Assembly: GCA_029975295.1 (NCBI GenBank)
Contig: JARKPK010000035.1
Coordinates: forward strand, 1 to 57,096
Length of the DNA stretch: 57,096 nt
Source of the DNA: Thermoguttaceae bacterium
GTDB lineage: Bacteria; Planctomycetota; Planctomycetia; Pirellulales; Thermoguttaceae
Direction of reading: 5' to 3'
Positions 18,103 through 27,349 of the stretch are shown here, in pieces. Position 1 is the stretch's first letter. The number at the start of each line of letters is the position of its first letter. The notes under the pieces were generated by a model. The model saw only the letters and a list, made by a program, of their open reading frames with translations. It did no database searches and was not told the origin of the DNA. The translations under genes were made by a program, and so were the position numbers.

Positions 18103-21100
18103 TTAGAAGAACCCACCGCCGCCACCACCAAACCCACCGCCGCCACCGCCGCCGCCGAAGTCGGTGAACCCCGAGCCGCCCGTGCCGCCGCGGCCTTGCG
18201 TGTTGTCGCCCGTAGCCATGTTGAAGATGTTCACTTCACGAATGGCCGAGAAGAACGGCACGCAAGTGATCCGCACGTAGCGGCGATCGGCCGAGATCAC
18301 GGCCGAGGCGCCCAAGTTCGTGCCTTCCGGAATCCAGATGATCACTGGCTGGTAGCCCACCGCCCCTTGATTGAAAAACGGGAAGGGCACCATCGTGTTG
18401 CCCTCGCCGTTGTTCGAGCCGGTCATCGTGCCGCGCGATTGGGCCAGGGCGGCCATCGCCCGCGGATCGACCGAGGCGGCCAACTGCTGCCCGAGAACCT
18501 GATGATTCACCGCGGCTTGCGTGGCCACGGCCTGAGCCATCGCCACTTGCTCCAAGGCCTCTTTGCGGCGGCCGTCTTTCAAATCGAAGACGACAACCGC
18601 CTCGTCATTCTCCAGCGCGACGGGCTTCTGCACGCGCCGCGCCTCGGGGCTGCGGAAATGCGTGATCACTTCCACGTTCACCTTGCCGGCGGTGGGCTTG
18701 CCCCACACGCGCCGCACCAACACTCGGTACGTACCGGAAAAGCCTTGCGGGCAGACGTAGATTTCGCTTCGGCCCTCCGGGGCGTTGTCGCCCAGTTGAA
18801 CGGCGCTGTCGCCCAAGAGCAACCCGCCGCCCAAACTGCGCGGGTTGCGCGGGGTGGCCACCGAACCGGTCGGATCCTCGACAATCACGTCCAGGTCCGC
18901 CTCGCCGCTCCACGTGACGCGCACAACCGCGTCGCGGCGAATCGCCTCGTTCAGCGCCTGTTCGTAGGCAGCCGCCTCGGCCGGATTCTTCGCCTTTAAT
19001 GTATCCAATGCCGCCTTCGCCGAAAGCACCCCCTCCTTGAAGATGGCCGCCTGATCAGCAGGCCATGCCTGATTGAGAATGCCCACCGTGGCCCATTGCA
19101 CAGCCTTGAGATCTCCCAGCCGCTTGGCGGTGCGAAGCCCGTACACGTACGGCTCGGGAAGCGTCGGCAACACTTTGGCGACATCCTGATAGATCTTCAA
19201 TGCCCGGGCGTCCATTCCCAGTTGATTCAAATGCAGAGCAATCATCATCAAATCGAACGGCGACTCGGCCAAATCCACCGCCGAAAGCACAGCCCGCTCG
19301 ATCTCTTCCTGCGGGCGTTCGGCCGCTTGCATGGCCAAGACGAGCGCCTCGTACATCCACGTTTGCATCTGATTGTGCCGCAGAGCGGCCTCGATGGCGG
19401 CAATCACTTGCTCGTACTTCCGCGATTGCATCAGGCTCCGCACCGCGGCCCGCACCGCCGCTTCGCTCGGCTCGTGCGCTGCGAAATACTTGTCCCACGC
19501 CTCGGCGGGCGATGTCCCGGCGGGAACCTCCAACTCAATCTTCTCCGCCTTTGCGCGCTGGGTGCTCGCTGCCGCCGAATTCACGGTCGCGGGCACGGCC
19601 GCCCCGGCCGGAGTGGCCGGAGCGACGATCGAAAGGTCGTCCTCTACGGCAAAGGCCTGAAATCCTCCCGGCGGCACGCGGGGCAGGATGCCCGGCGGAA
19701 CATTGAAGAAGCCGCCGCCGCCCATGCCGCGGCCCATGCCGCCCATGCCGCCCATGCCCATGCCGCCCATGCCGCCGCCCATGCCCATGCCCAGGCCGCC
19801 GCCGCCCATGCCGCCCATGCCCATCGAGCCCAGGCCGCCGCCGCCCATGCCGCCGAACATGCCGCTCATGTCCAACTGGCGAATCGGCAACACCAGGTCG
19901 GCCACGGGATAGACTTTAGTCACCAAACGGGCATCGGCTTCTTCCGGGGTGGTGATCAGCAGCACTTCATCTTGAATGATGTACGTCAACTGCAATTCAC
20001 GAAGCATCAGCCGCAAGGCGGACTTCAACGAAATGCCGCGCAGCGTCTTCGACACCGGCGTATCGGTGCCGATATTCACGTCGCCCAGCGCCTTCTTGTC
20101 CAACTGGATTTCGATCTTGTGATAGTCGCGCAGGTAATCCACCACGTCGGACAACGGCGTTTCGACGAACTCGATCTGCGTCGGCGAGCGAAGCGCTTCC
20201 TCGATCCGCTTTTCCGCCGGGTTCCGCTTCTGCAAATCCATCGAGCTGTACTTCTCCTTGCGGCGGGCGGTCAGGTCGCGCCACACCTCCGCGGCCGGGT
20301 AAACCATCGGCGGTTCGTCCGGCACGGGCACGTGCGACCGTTCCACTTCCATCAAACTGGCCAGAACGCCGCGTTGCCGCGCTTCGCGCAGCCGCATCGC
20401 TTCCGCATAAGCGCCCAAGGCGCGCGAAGTGAGCGTGGCCGCCAGCAGCGACGGTTCCTCCGGCGCCATCGACTGAGCCACCATGGCCGTGTATTCTTCC
20501 GCTTCCAGGTAGCGGCCCTCGTCCATCAACGAATTGAACCGCTCCATCAACTGTTGAATCTTGCGTTCTTTCTGCGTCAATTGCTGGTTGAGCAATTGCA
20601 TTTCCTTCGCCTTGGCCAGGCGCTCGTCGCGTTGCTGCCGGAGAATCTCGTTCGTGTCCGCCCGGCGATTCGCTTCGCGCAGCGTCGTTTCCACCAAATC
20701 GACCAACTGGCTGCGAACCTCGGGGTTCAGATCGGCTGACTGGCGGATTCGCTCCAACAGCAGCTTCAGCTCTTGAATGACGCCCTGCGGATCGGAGGCC
20801 ATATTGCCCCGCGCCCGATTGACCGTCGTCTGAACGTCGGTCTTCATCACTTGCGTCAACACGCGGTTCTCTTCCAAGACGGACTGAGCGAACTGGCCGT
20901 CTTGCGGGGCGATGATCGTCAGATCGGCAGCCCCCTGGGCCGCAGGCTGGACGGGCACCACCTGCCCAGCCGCCGGCACGCCGCCCGCCCGTCGGGCCGC
21001 GATTTGCTGCTTCAACTCGGCGGCACGTTGCGCGGTGGGATCCGAAGCCAACACGCCCGTCAAAATCCGCTCCGCTCCGTCCAAATCGCCGCGGCTGATG

Positions 21101-22176
21101 GCCTGCTGGGCCAGTTCCAACGCTCCGGCGGCTGCGCTCAACCGGCCGGCGCGCACTTGCGCCAAGCTGGCGTAGTCGGTCAGCGGCAGTGTGCGTCCCT
21201 GGTCTTTAGCCGCTTCGTTGACCAACATCGCCAGGAACGAATTCTTCGGGTCCGACGGGCCCACGTTGACCGTCCAATGCAAATCCTCTTCGCCTCGCGG
21301 GCCGGCGGCCTTCATCGAAAACTCCAGCCGCTCGGCCGAGCCCTTCAGCTTGCCGATCAACACCGTATCGCGATCGGAACGCAACGGCGGCGTGCGGGCC
21401 GGAAGCAGTTCTACCTCGGCCGGCGCGTTGAACTGGCTTGGCCAATAGACCGTGGCGCGAATGGCCGCTGCCAACGCTTGAGTTTCGGCCGCGGCCTCAA
21501 CGCCCGCCGTTTCCATCAACACCGTTCCGCCGGTCTTCGCCGCCAGAACGCCCAACAACATCCGATCAGGATTGAGCCCCACCACATAGCTGTTCACCGA
21601 AACCCGCTTCGCGGCCAACTGGTTGGTCAGCTCGTCCACGCGGTCGGGAGTCAACAGGTTGGCGCGGCTGGTTCCCTTGCCCATGTAAACCACGGCCGCC
21701 GGCGTTTCTCCTTCGCCCAGCGCGGCAATGACCGACGAAAGGGCCGCGTCGAGATCCGTCGCGCCCAGCGGAACTCGAGCCTTCAACTTGGCCACGGCTT
21801 GAGCTGCCTCGGGGCTGTTGCCCGAGACGAAACCGTTGGTCAGCGAAACGGTGCGTGTGTCGACAGCCATCACCTGCACGCGATCGGCTTCATTCAACGA
21901 AGCCAGCACGCCCTGCAACACCTGAATCGCCTTCTCGCGATATGCGCCGGCCTGGCCGGCCGATGTGTCGAACAACACCACAACCTGGCGCGGTCCGGCG
22001 TCGGCCACCACGCCCGTCGGGCGAAGCGACAACGCGATGTAGTCCGCATCGGGATGGGTGAACCGTTCAAGCCGCGCCGCCTCTGAGGCAGCCGCTTGGG
22101 CAACCATCGCGGCCACGGCAAGAGTCGCGATTGCAGAAAGCAATCGGGCACGCCCATACAATTTGTTGCTCGACAT
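18103..22176 (-). CDS. Giant secreted VWA / STN / Gly-Met-rich / DUF2135-like protein
   Basis: 1357 residues with a cleavable signal (ends near AQAAASEA). Order of parts: a VWA-like domain (about 60-250) whose metal site reads DTSAG instead of DXSXS but keeps GATDLD; a second beta domain; a coiled-coil, Gln-rich helical stretch (about 440-560, LNQQLTQKERKIQQLMERF); an STN domain like those at the N-terminus of secretins and TonB receptors (about 665-745, TPLSDVVDYLRDYHKIEIQLD and LRLMLRELQLTYIIQDEVLLITT); a Gly-Met-rich tract (about 769-825); TPR-like helices (about 880-1060); a DUF2135-like beta domain (about 1090-1200, GEADLDVIVEDPTGSV); and a poly-Gly tail ending GGFF. GGAGAG lies just upstream of the ATG. 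Periplasmic or surface scaffold is my inference; catalytic activity is not suggested. Confidence 0.9.
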   Translation of the reverse strand: MSSNKLYGRARLLSAIATLAVAAMVAQAAASEAARLERFTHPDADYIALSLRPTGVVADAGPRQVVVLFDTSAGQAGAYREKAIQVLQGVLASLNEADRVQVMAVDTRTVSLTNGFVSGNSPEAAQAVAKLKARVPLGATDLDAALSSVIAALGEGETPAAVVYMGKGTSRANLLTPDRVDELTNQLAAKRVSVNSYVVGLNPDRMLLGVLAAKTGGTVLMETAGVEAAAETQALAAAIRATVYWPSQFNAPAEVELLPARTPPLRSDRDTVLIGKLKGSAERLEFSMKAAGPRGEEDLHWTVNVGPSDPKNSFLAMLVNEAAKDQGRTLPLTDYASLAQVRAGRLSAAAGALELAQQAISRGDLDGAERILTGVLASDPTAQRAAELKQQIAARRAGGVPAAGQVVPVQPAAQGAADLTIIAPQDGQFAQSVLEENRVLTQVMKTDVQTTVNRARGNMASDPQGVIQELKLLLERIRQSADLNPEVRSQLVDLVETTLREANRRADTNEILRQQRDERLAKAKEMQLLNQQLTQKERKIQQLMERFNSLMDEGRYLEAEEYTAMVAQSMAPEEPSLLAATLTSRALGAYAEAMRLREARQRGVLASLMEVERSHVPVPDEPPMVYPAAEVWRDLTARRKEKYSSMDLQKRNPAEKRIEEALRSPTQIEFVETPLSDVVDYLRDYHKIEIQLDKKALGDVNIGTDTPVSKTLRGISLKSALRLMLRELQLTYIIQDEVLLITTPEEADARLVTKVYPVADLVLPIRQLDMSGMFGGMGGGGLGSMGMGGMGGGGLGMGMGGGMGGMGMGGMGGMGRGMGGGGFFNVPPGILPRVPPGGFQAFAVEDDLSIVAPATPAGAAVPATVNSAAASTQRAKAEKIELEVPAGTSPAEAWDKYFAAHEPSEAAVRAAVRSLMQSRKYEQVIAAIEAALRHNQMQTWMYEALVLAMQAAERPQEEIERAVLSAVDLAESPFDLMMIALHLNQLGMDARALKIYQDVAKVLPTLPEPYVYGLRTAKRLGDLKAVQWATVGILNQAWPADQAAIFKEGVLSAKAALDTLKAKNPAEAAAYEQALNEAIRRDAVVRVTWSGEADLDVIVEDPTGSVATPRNPRSLGGGLLLGDSAVQLGDNAPEGRSEIYVCPQGFSGTYRVLVRRVWGKPTAGKVNVEVITHFRSPEARRVQKPVALENDEAVVVFDLKDGRRKEALEQVAMAQAVATQAAVNHQVLGQQLAASVDPRAMAALAQSRGTMTGSNNGEGNTMVPFPFFNQGAVGYQPVIIWIPEGTNLGASAVISADRRYVRITCVPFFSAIREVNIFNMATGDNTQGRGGTGGSGFTDFGGGGGGGGFGGGGGGFF

Positions 22177-22376
22177 GGAATTGGCTCTCCGACAACCTGC
22201 TAAACGAATGCGAAGTCCGGGCTTCCGTGTTCCGCGGCGGAAACCCCAGATAAGCTCGATCAGACCACTTCCCGATCAATCCTAGCTCGCACCAAGCCGG
22301 CGAAGGCCGCCCAACGAGGCGCCGCCGTTCTTCGCGCCGCCTTACAACGCGACGAGGATCAATCGATCCGACTCTT

Positions 22377-22406
22377 ATTCTAATCTCACCCCAAGCCGCT
22401 TGCCAA
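22377..22406 (-). promoter_or_regulatory. Candidate sigma-70-type promoter of the VWA/STN gene
   Basis: Read on the minus strand: TTGGCA (22406-22401), an 18-base spacer, then TAGAAT (22382-22377). Each hexamer matches the consensus at five of six positions. It lies about 200 bases upstream of the start at 22176. Confidence 0.4.
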
Positions 22407-22878
22407 CAAAAATCATACCTCGCAATACGATGCGAAGCCCCGAAGACGGCACGCTTCCGGCACCTTTCGGCCTCGAATCGGCCCGCTCAACCGCGTGGAC
22501 CAACCGATCACCTCCCCAGGGGGCAATCTCCCCAAACGGGGGTCATCCGTGCCGACAATGCAGCCCGCCATGCCCCCCACACGCAACCGCAGCCCCAAAC
22601 GCCCCGCGGCAAAACACGACTGGTCCAAAACAGGGCCCTTGCACCCAGCGATTGCTTGCCGTGCATCCCGCAATTCCCGGCATCCACCAATCAAATGCGA
22701 CAGAATCGCCCAGACAGCCGGACAGACTGCGATCGCGTGTTCTCACCAGAGCAATCGAGGTGCCGAAGGTCGGCCCATTTGTCGGACCAAGCCCGCCGCA
22801 CCAATCCGACACACTCGTTTCGCACTTCATTCGCTCGGTGGTTGAATTGTCGTGCTTTCACCGTCCCCATAACGAAGA

Positions 22879-22910
22879 ACGGCTTGGACCAACTTTTTGG
22901 CCCAAGCCGT
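22879..22910 (-). terminator. Strong hairpin, probable terminator of the acidic-protein gene
   Basis: ACGGCTTGG (22879-22887) pairs perfectly with CCAAGCCGT (22902-22910), and an inner CCAA/TTGG can extend the stem. It lies about 160 bases past the stop at 23072. The T-run is weak, so attenuation or another RNA role is possible. Confidence 0.5.
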
Positions 22911-23071
22911 ATCTCTATCAGCAATAGTCATTTACACACGCCGCCTGCCGACTCCCTCCAGACCACGCTCTTGGCGTTGAGCCTCTGGTTCGCCCGTGGA
23001 GTCGGCAACCGACAACGAATCGCAATCCTCGATACCACGCGACGTTAGCGCCGTGCATTTGTTTCCGGGCC

Positions 23072-24853
23072 TTAGTCGTCGTAGTCGCTGTAGTCCGACT
23101 CGTACTCTGAACCGATCACCGATTCGTAATCCGCGACGGGAGCGGCCAACCATCCCAGGTCGATGTTGCGGAATTGCTGCATGGTGTTCCGAAACGCAAC
23201 ATTCCAGTTGTTGCGTTCTTGCTCAAGCCACACAAGCAGCGCGCTGCCCCGCGAGCCGTCGGCGCCAAACGAGTTGCCCGAATCGCTTTCGAAGCTGTCC
23301 GACTCGTCCGACTGGTCGATCATCCCTCCCTGGGTTTCCGGCTCCCACGAATCGGCCGAGTGGTTGCCACTCACCCAACTGCTGCTCGTTCCTTCGGTGC
23401 AAAGCCGAGCAACGGTGTCGAGCCAGTTCTGGTCGAGTTGGCCGAACCCGTGGCAAAGCAGATCGACGCCGTGGTCGAGCGACATGGCGCCCTGCTGCGT
23501 GGCGCGGAACACCGACAGAACAGCCGCCAAGCCCGACAGGTCTTCGGTCAATCCGAGGAACTCGATTCCGGTGCTGTCCTCGAACCGCTCGGCCAGCTTC
23601 AGCGCCTCCCAACCGAGCATCTCGACGTAGTCGTTGAGCATCGCGTAGCGGGTTTCCAGCGGCTCCTCATACGCCAGCGAGAGGTCGCGAATCAATTCGC
23701 TATCCGAGTCGGTGAGCAGATTGTCGGGCGTCCACCGGTTTCGGTCTTCCTGCGCGCTCCGGTCGGAATGATCACCCGAATAGGCCCGACGCCAGCCGCT
23801 GTCGCGTAGGACATAGGGGAACTCAGTGGCCACGTCGATCGAGCCGGCGCCGCCCATCGCCGCTTCTTCATCCGCCCAAGTCTGCCGCGACGACCCCTCG
23901 TCGTTATACTCCCCTTCGCTCGGCTGCCAGGAATCATCGGTCATTTCCTCGCGGTAGGGGTCGGCCGCGTCGAAATCGTCATCCGCGTTCATCTCGCCAC
24001 GCACAGGGCAGAAGTCGCCGTCTTGGGCATCGTGCTCGTATTGCGAGGTCTCGTCGCCCATCGAATCGGCGTATTCATCGGTGCTCGTTTCGGGGTCGGT
24101 CTCGTACGGCGATTCGGTTTGCGACGCGGCATCGCGGCCGTAGTCGTACTCGCCCGACTCCATATCGGCACTCGACGCGCCGTGATCATCGGTCGCAGGC
24201 CCCATCCAGCGACCATACTTCTCGTACCGAGGGGTGTAACCGTACGAGTAGTCGTAATCTTCGGACTGCTCGACCGCGGGCGCCTCGCCGTTCTCGGTGG
24301 GATAGCGGTGCTCGAAGGCGGCCTCTTCGTTCATCGGGGCGTCCGTCGCATCGGCCGACTCCGAATCCGGATCGTGATTGAAGGCCGACTCCTCGGGCAT
24401 GTCGTAACGATATTCCGAGTAATGATCCGCCGATTCTTGGGCATCGTAGTGCTCGTAGGGCCGAGCTTCATCGGCGTAGTAGCCGTCGCGATACCCGTGC
24501 TGATATTGGAAACCCTCGTCTTCGGCCATGTCCCCTTGGTCGGCGTCCTGCTCGCCGTACAACGGGGTTTCGATCTGGGAAAGGTCTTCTGCCCGAGATT
24601 CGAAATCGATGTAATGCTCGCCGTACGGCTCGAAACCTTCGGCCGGCGAGAACCAAGGCAACGGCTCCTTCTCGATTGCCTCGTTCAGGGGATAATCGCT
24701 GATTTTCATGGAAACGGGCGACGCCATCCATGAAGGCAGGTCGGGGCCCACAACGGCCGCCTGCGACGGAGCGGCTGAAAACATGCCTAGCGCGGTCAGG
24801 GCACCGCCGAACACCGCCTTGCGTAGGCTGCGCAAGAACCAGTAACACCTCAT
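23072..24853 (-). CDS. Secreted, highly acidic Tyr/Ser-rich protein of unknown function
   Basis: 593 residues from the ATG at 24853, which is supported by GGGAGG a few bases upstream and by a clear signal peptide (basic start, then AVFGGALTALGMFSAAPSQA). Residues about 70-340 are low-complexity and dominated by Asp, Glu, Tyr, Ser and His, with recurring pieces such as YDYSYGY, EYDYGRD and DADQGD. Residues about 380-500 look like a small helical domain (ELIRDLSLAYEEPLETRYAMLNDYVEML...). The extreme C-terminus returns to acidic Tyr-rich sequence. I recognise no family. Such composition fits cation binding, a surface layer or an extracellular matrix component, but that is inference. It is divergent from the HtrA protease gene across about 490 bases. 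Confidence 0.75.
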   Translation of the reverse strand: MRCYWFLRSLRKAVFGGALTALGMFSAAPSQAAVVGPDLPSWMASPVSMKISDYPLNEAIEKEPLPWFSPAEGFEPYGEHYIDFESRAEDLSQIETPLYGEQDADQGDMAEDEGFQYQHGYRDGYYADEARPYEHYDAQESADHYSEYRYDMPEESAFNHDPDSESADATDAPMNEEAAFEHRYPTENGEAPAVEQSEDYDYSYGYTPRYEKYGRWMGPATDDHGASSADMESGEYDYGRDAASQTESPYETDPETSTDEYADSMGDETSQYEHDAQDGDFCPVRGEMNADDDFDAADPYREEMTDDSWQPSEGEYNDEGSSRQTWADEEAAMGGAGSIDVATEFPYVLRDSGWRRAYSGDHSDRSAQEDRNRWTPDNLLTDSDSELIRDLSLAYEEPLETRYAMLNDYVEMLGWEALKLAERFEDSTGIEFLGLTEDLSGLAAVLSVFRATQQGAMSLDHGVDLLCHGFGQLDQNWLDTVARLCTEGTSSSWVSGNHSADSWEPETQGGMIDQSDESDSFESDSGNSFGADGSRGSALLVWLEQERNNWNVAFRNTMQQFRNIDLGWLAAPVADYESVIGSEYESDYSDYDD

Positions 24854-25340
24854 GTGTCTTTTCCTCCCGACAGGAATCCAACGTCCGTGGTCTAATCGCC
24901 AACTTGGGCCGAGCCGCGCCCGGTGCGGCCCGAGAACTCTGTGCGATAAACGGTATCGGTGAGCGGCATTTCGAACCATTAGGCAATTGCGGCGCTGTAG
25001 CGAAGATCGCTAAGCCGGCCCGTGTGGCCATTTTGGGCGATTGAAATGGTTCGCGCAATCGTATCGGACGTGCAACGACTCTGACGGGTCGGCTCGAATC
25101 GATCGGCGAAACTTTTCAGCCTCCGAGTGTGAACATGTGCGGGCGGCGAAAGCTCTGGCGTTCGCATGGCTATCGTCCGAACAATCGCCACACACGGCCG
25201 CTCTGGCGCAAACTCGCGTTCGCGCGCAGGGCCGTTATTCGGTAAGATCAACACCCGCGCGAAGGCTCGCGACAGTCGGAAATGATCGTCGCGATCTTCG
25301 CCATTGCCAACTCGTTGACTTTGTGCGGAGAATGCCGGAC
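24854..25340. other. Divergent intergenic region (487 bp)
   Basis: Promoter region shared by the acidic-protein gene (minus) and the HtrA gene (plus). I could not pick out a convincing -35/-10 pair or an operator. Confidence 0.4.
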
Positions 25341-26600
25341 ATGAAACGATCCACCATCCTCCTCTGTCTTGCCTCGGCGACGGCTGGAGCGTGCTTCACC
25401 CTGGCGCTGGCCGAGCGATCGATCGTTTTGTCTTCAATGGCGCAAGAGCCTCCAGCGTCGGGGCGAATTCCCCCGATGGCTTCGCCCGACCCGTCGTGGC
25501 GGCCACCGCCGATGCCCTCGGCCGCATTGGGGTCTTACGGCCCGCCGCCGACATCGCTTGCGACAACGCCTCAACAGGCGCCGCCGGCGGCACTGCCCGG
25601 CTGGGACGAACTAACGGCGGAGGAACGAGTTAATGTGTTCGTTTACCAACAGGCCAATCGCAGCGTGGTAAATATCAACACCCGAACAATGCAATCCGTC
25701 GGGCTGTTGATGCTGGAAGTGCCTGCCGAAGGCGAAGGGAGCGGGATTGTGCTTGATCGCTTCGGCCACATTCTCACCAATTCGCACGTGGTTGACGGCG
25801 CCCGCGAAATTCAGGTGACACTGGCCAACAGTAAGAGCTACGAGGCCCGCCTGGTCGGCGTCGATGCCGCAACCGACGTGGCCGTGCTGAAGATCGACGC
25901 CCCGGCCGATGCGCTCGCCCCGATTGCCTTCGGCAATTCCAATTCGCTCTTGGTTGGCCAGCGGGTGTTTGCCATCGGCAACCCGTTTGGGCTGGAGCGA
26001 ACTCTGACCACCGGCATCATTTCCAGTCTGAATCGCTCCCTTCCCGCAAGGAAGACGGGACGATCGATTCGCTCGATCATCCAGATCGACGCGGCCATCA
26101 ATCCCGGCAATTCGGGCGGACCGCTTCTCGACTGTCGGGGCCGAATGATCGGCATGAACACGGCAATCGCCAGCCGCACCGGCGAAAGCGCCGGAGTCGG
26201 ATTCGCCATTCCCGTCAACACGCTGGCTCGCGTTGTTCCGCAACTGATCGAGCGCGGCAAGGTGATTCGCCCCGACAGCGGAATCGCCCGTGTGTACCAA
26301 ACGGAGAAGGGGCTGCTGATCGCCTCGCTGGCGCCCGGAGGAGCGGCCGAGCGCGCCGGGCTGCAAGGGCCGCGCATCGTAAAACAGAAGAAACGGCAGG
26401 GCCCTTTCGTGTATGAGGTGCAAACGGTCGATCGCTCAGCGGCCGATCTGATCACAGCCGTGGACGGCCAACCGGTTCGCACCGGCGACGACTTTCTGAC
26501 GGCCATCGAAGCCAAATCGCCGGGCGACACCGTTGTGTTGACGGTGATTCGCGACGGCCAGCCGCGGCAGGTGCCGCTCCGGCTCGACGCCGGTGAGTAG
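25341..26600 (+). CDS. HtrA/DegP-type serine protease with one PDZ domain
   Basis: 419 residues from the ATG at 25341, which has GGAG ten bases upstream and starts a signal or anchor segment (ILLCLASATAGACFTLALA). Residues 35-90 are a Pro-rich linker. The trypsin-like domain has the full triad: His149 (TNSHVVDG), Asp179 (ATDVAVLKID) and Ser258 (NPGNSGGPL). The PDZ domain (about 320-415) contains a basic insertion (GPRIVKQKKRQGPFVYEVQ) between its first strands, before DLITAVDGQPV. HtrA proteins degrade or hold misfolded periplasmic proteins, and the PDZ domain senses exposed C-termini. Divergent from an acidic secreted protein and convergent with a haem-motif protein. No chaperone or sigma-factor gene is linked. 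Confidence 0.92.
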   Translation: MKRSTILLCLASATAGACFTLALAERSIVLSSMAQEPPASGRIPPMASPDPSWRPPPMPSAALGSYGPPPTSLATTPQQAPPAALPGWDELTAEERVNVFVYQQANRSVVNINTRTMQSVGLLMLEVPAEGEGSGIVLDRFGHILTNSHVVDGAREIQVTLANSKSYEARLVGVDAATDVAVLKIDAPADALAPIAFGNSNSLLVGQRVFAIGNPFGLERTLTTGIISSLNRSLPARKTGRSIRSIIQIDAAINPGNSGGPLLDCRGRMIGMNTAIASRTGESAGVGFAIPVNTLARVVPQLIERGKVIRPDSGIARVYQTEKGLLIASLAPGGAAERAGLQGPRIVKQKKRQGPFVYEVQTVDRSAADLITAVDGQPVRTGDDFLTAIEAKSPGDTVVLTVIRDGQPRQVPLRLDAGE

Positions 26601-27271
26601 CGCGGTCTCGGGCTGATGGCAGCGGATTTTACGGCGAAAACCGGAACGCATTCCCGCGGCCCCATCGCAGCAGAACGCGGCGGCAACGCAACGCTTTCGG
26701 AGGCCGAAAAACCAAGGCCGCCATCAACGGCCCACACAAGCCGCAAGTCCGCGGACAAGTTGCCCAACGCAGTTCGACCACAACTGGCCCGGGCGGCTAA
26801 TCTGTCCGTTCTGCGCCACCCGGTCTGAGCACCCCGGCCCGATCCGGGCTGCGTCCGCCAAGATTGCGACTTCTACCATACCGGGCCCAAGACTCGGCAG
26901 GCTTGCGCGCTGTTGCGGTCTGCATCTGCGGAGTTGGTCCGATCGAACCGACGAGCATCCGTCGGCGTGTCCTCTCGCGCCCAGTGTTCGCTTGCGGCGC
27001 GGATCGGCGGGGCGATCGAGTTCCAGCGATGGAACAAGAAGAAGAAAGAAAAGGTCGGAAAGGGAAGAGGCAAGTCTTCAGGCAGAGCAATCGAGGAGAG
27101 AGAGCAACACTTGTCGATGAGGCTTTGCGCGGGGGGAGTACGCAAACCACTTCACACAGACGAGCTTCCTTGCCCTCCCCTTTCCGACCTGGAAAAGGTT
27201 CCTTCAAAAATCGACGATCACAACACGCGCGGCGTCCGCAACGCTACTGCTTGGCCGGCGAGATCTTCGCT
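26601..27271. other. Convergent intergenic region (671 bp), nothing recognised
   Basis: Includes a purine-rich stretch around 27027-27110 (repeated AAGAAGAAAG and GAGAGAG). Frames on both strands are short and unconvincing. No RNA gene or good terminator was identified. Confidence 0.4.
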
Positions 27272-27349
27272 TTACGGTTCGGCTGATTCGTTCGGCACGT
27301 CCTCAACGTACTTGTCGAGAAAAGCGCCGTTGCAGCCGGGGTGTTTCAT
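27272..27349 (-). CDS. Possible 25-residue ORF coupled to the upstream gene by ATGA
   Basis: The ATG at 27349 overlaps the TGA stop of the haem-motif gene (ATGA), and GGGAGG directly precedes it. The frame encodes MKHPGCNGAFLDKYVEDVPN plus five residues and ends in TAA at 27272. It is too short for family recognition. It could be a real coupled micropeptide, or chance. Confidence 0.3.
   Translation of the reverse strand: MKHPGCNGAFLDKYVEDVPNESAEP

Larger units (their letters stand above)
22177..23071. other. Long intergenic region (895 bp)
   Basis: Between two minus-strand genes. It holds a candidate promoter for the downstream giant gene (22377-22406), a strong hairpin (22879-22910) and a C-rich/G-rich stretch near 22515-22546. 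Frames on both strands are short and unlike known proteins. A 95-residue minus-strand frame at 22543-22830 (Gly/Cys-rich) was considered but lacks support. Confidence 0.45.

Noticed and set aside
19096-22086. Long plus-strand open frames (547 and 437 codons) opposite the VWA/STN gene
   Set aside because: Their His/Arg/Gln-rich content mirrors the sense protein (the Gly-Met tract appears as Ala-His repeats), and there are no domains.
22543-22830. 95-codon Gly/Cys-rich minus-strand frame
   Set aside because: No ribosome-binding site, no family resemblance and competing frames of similar quality on both strands.
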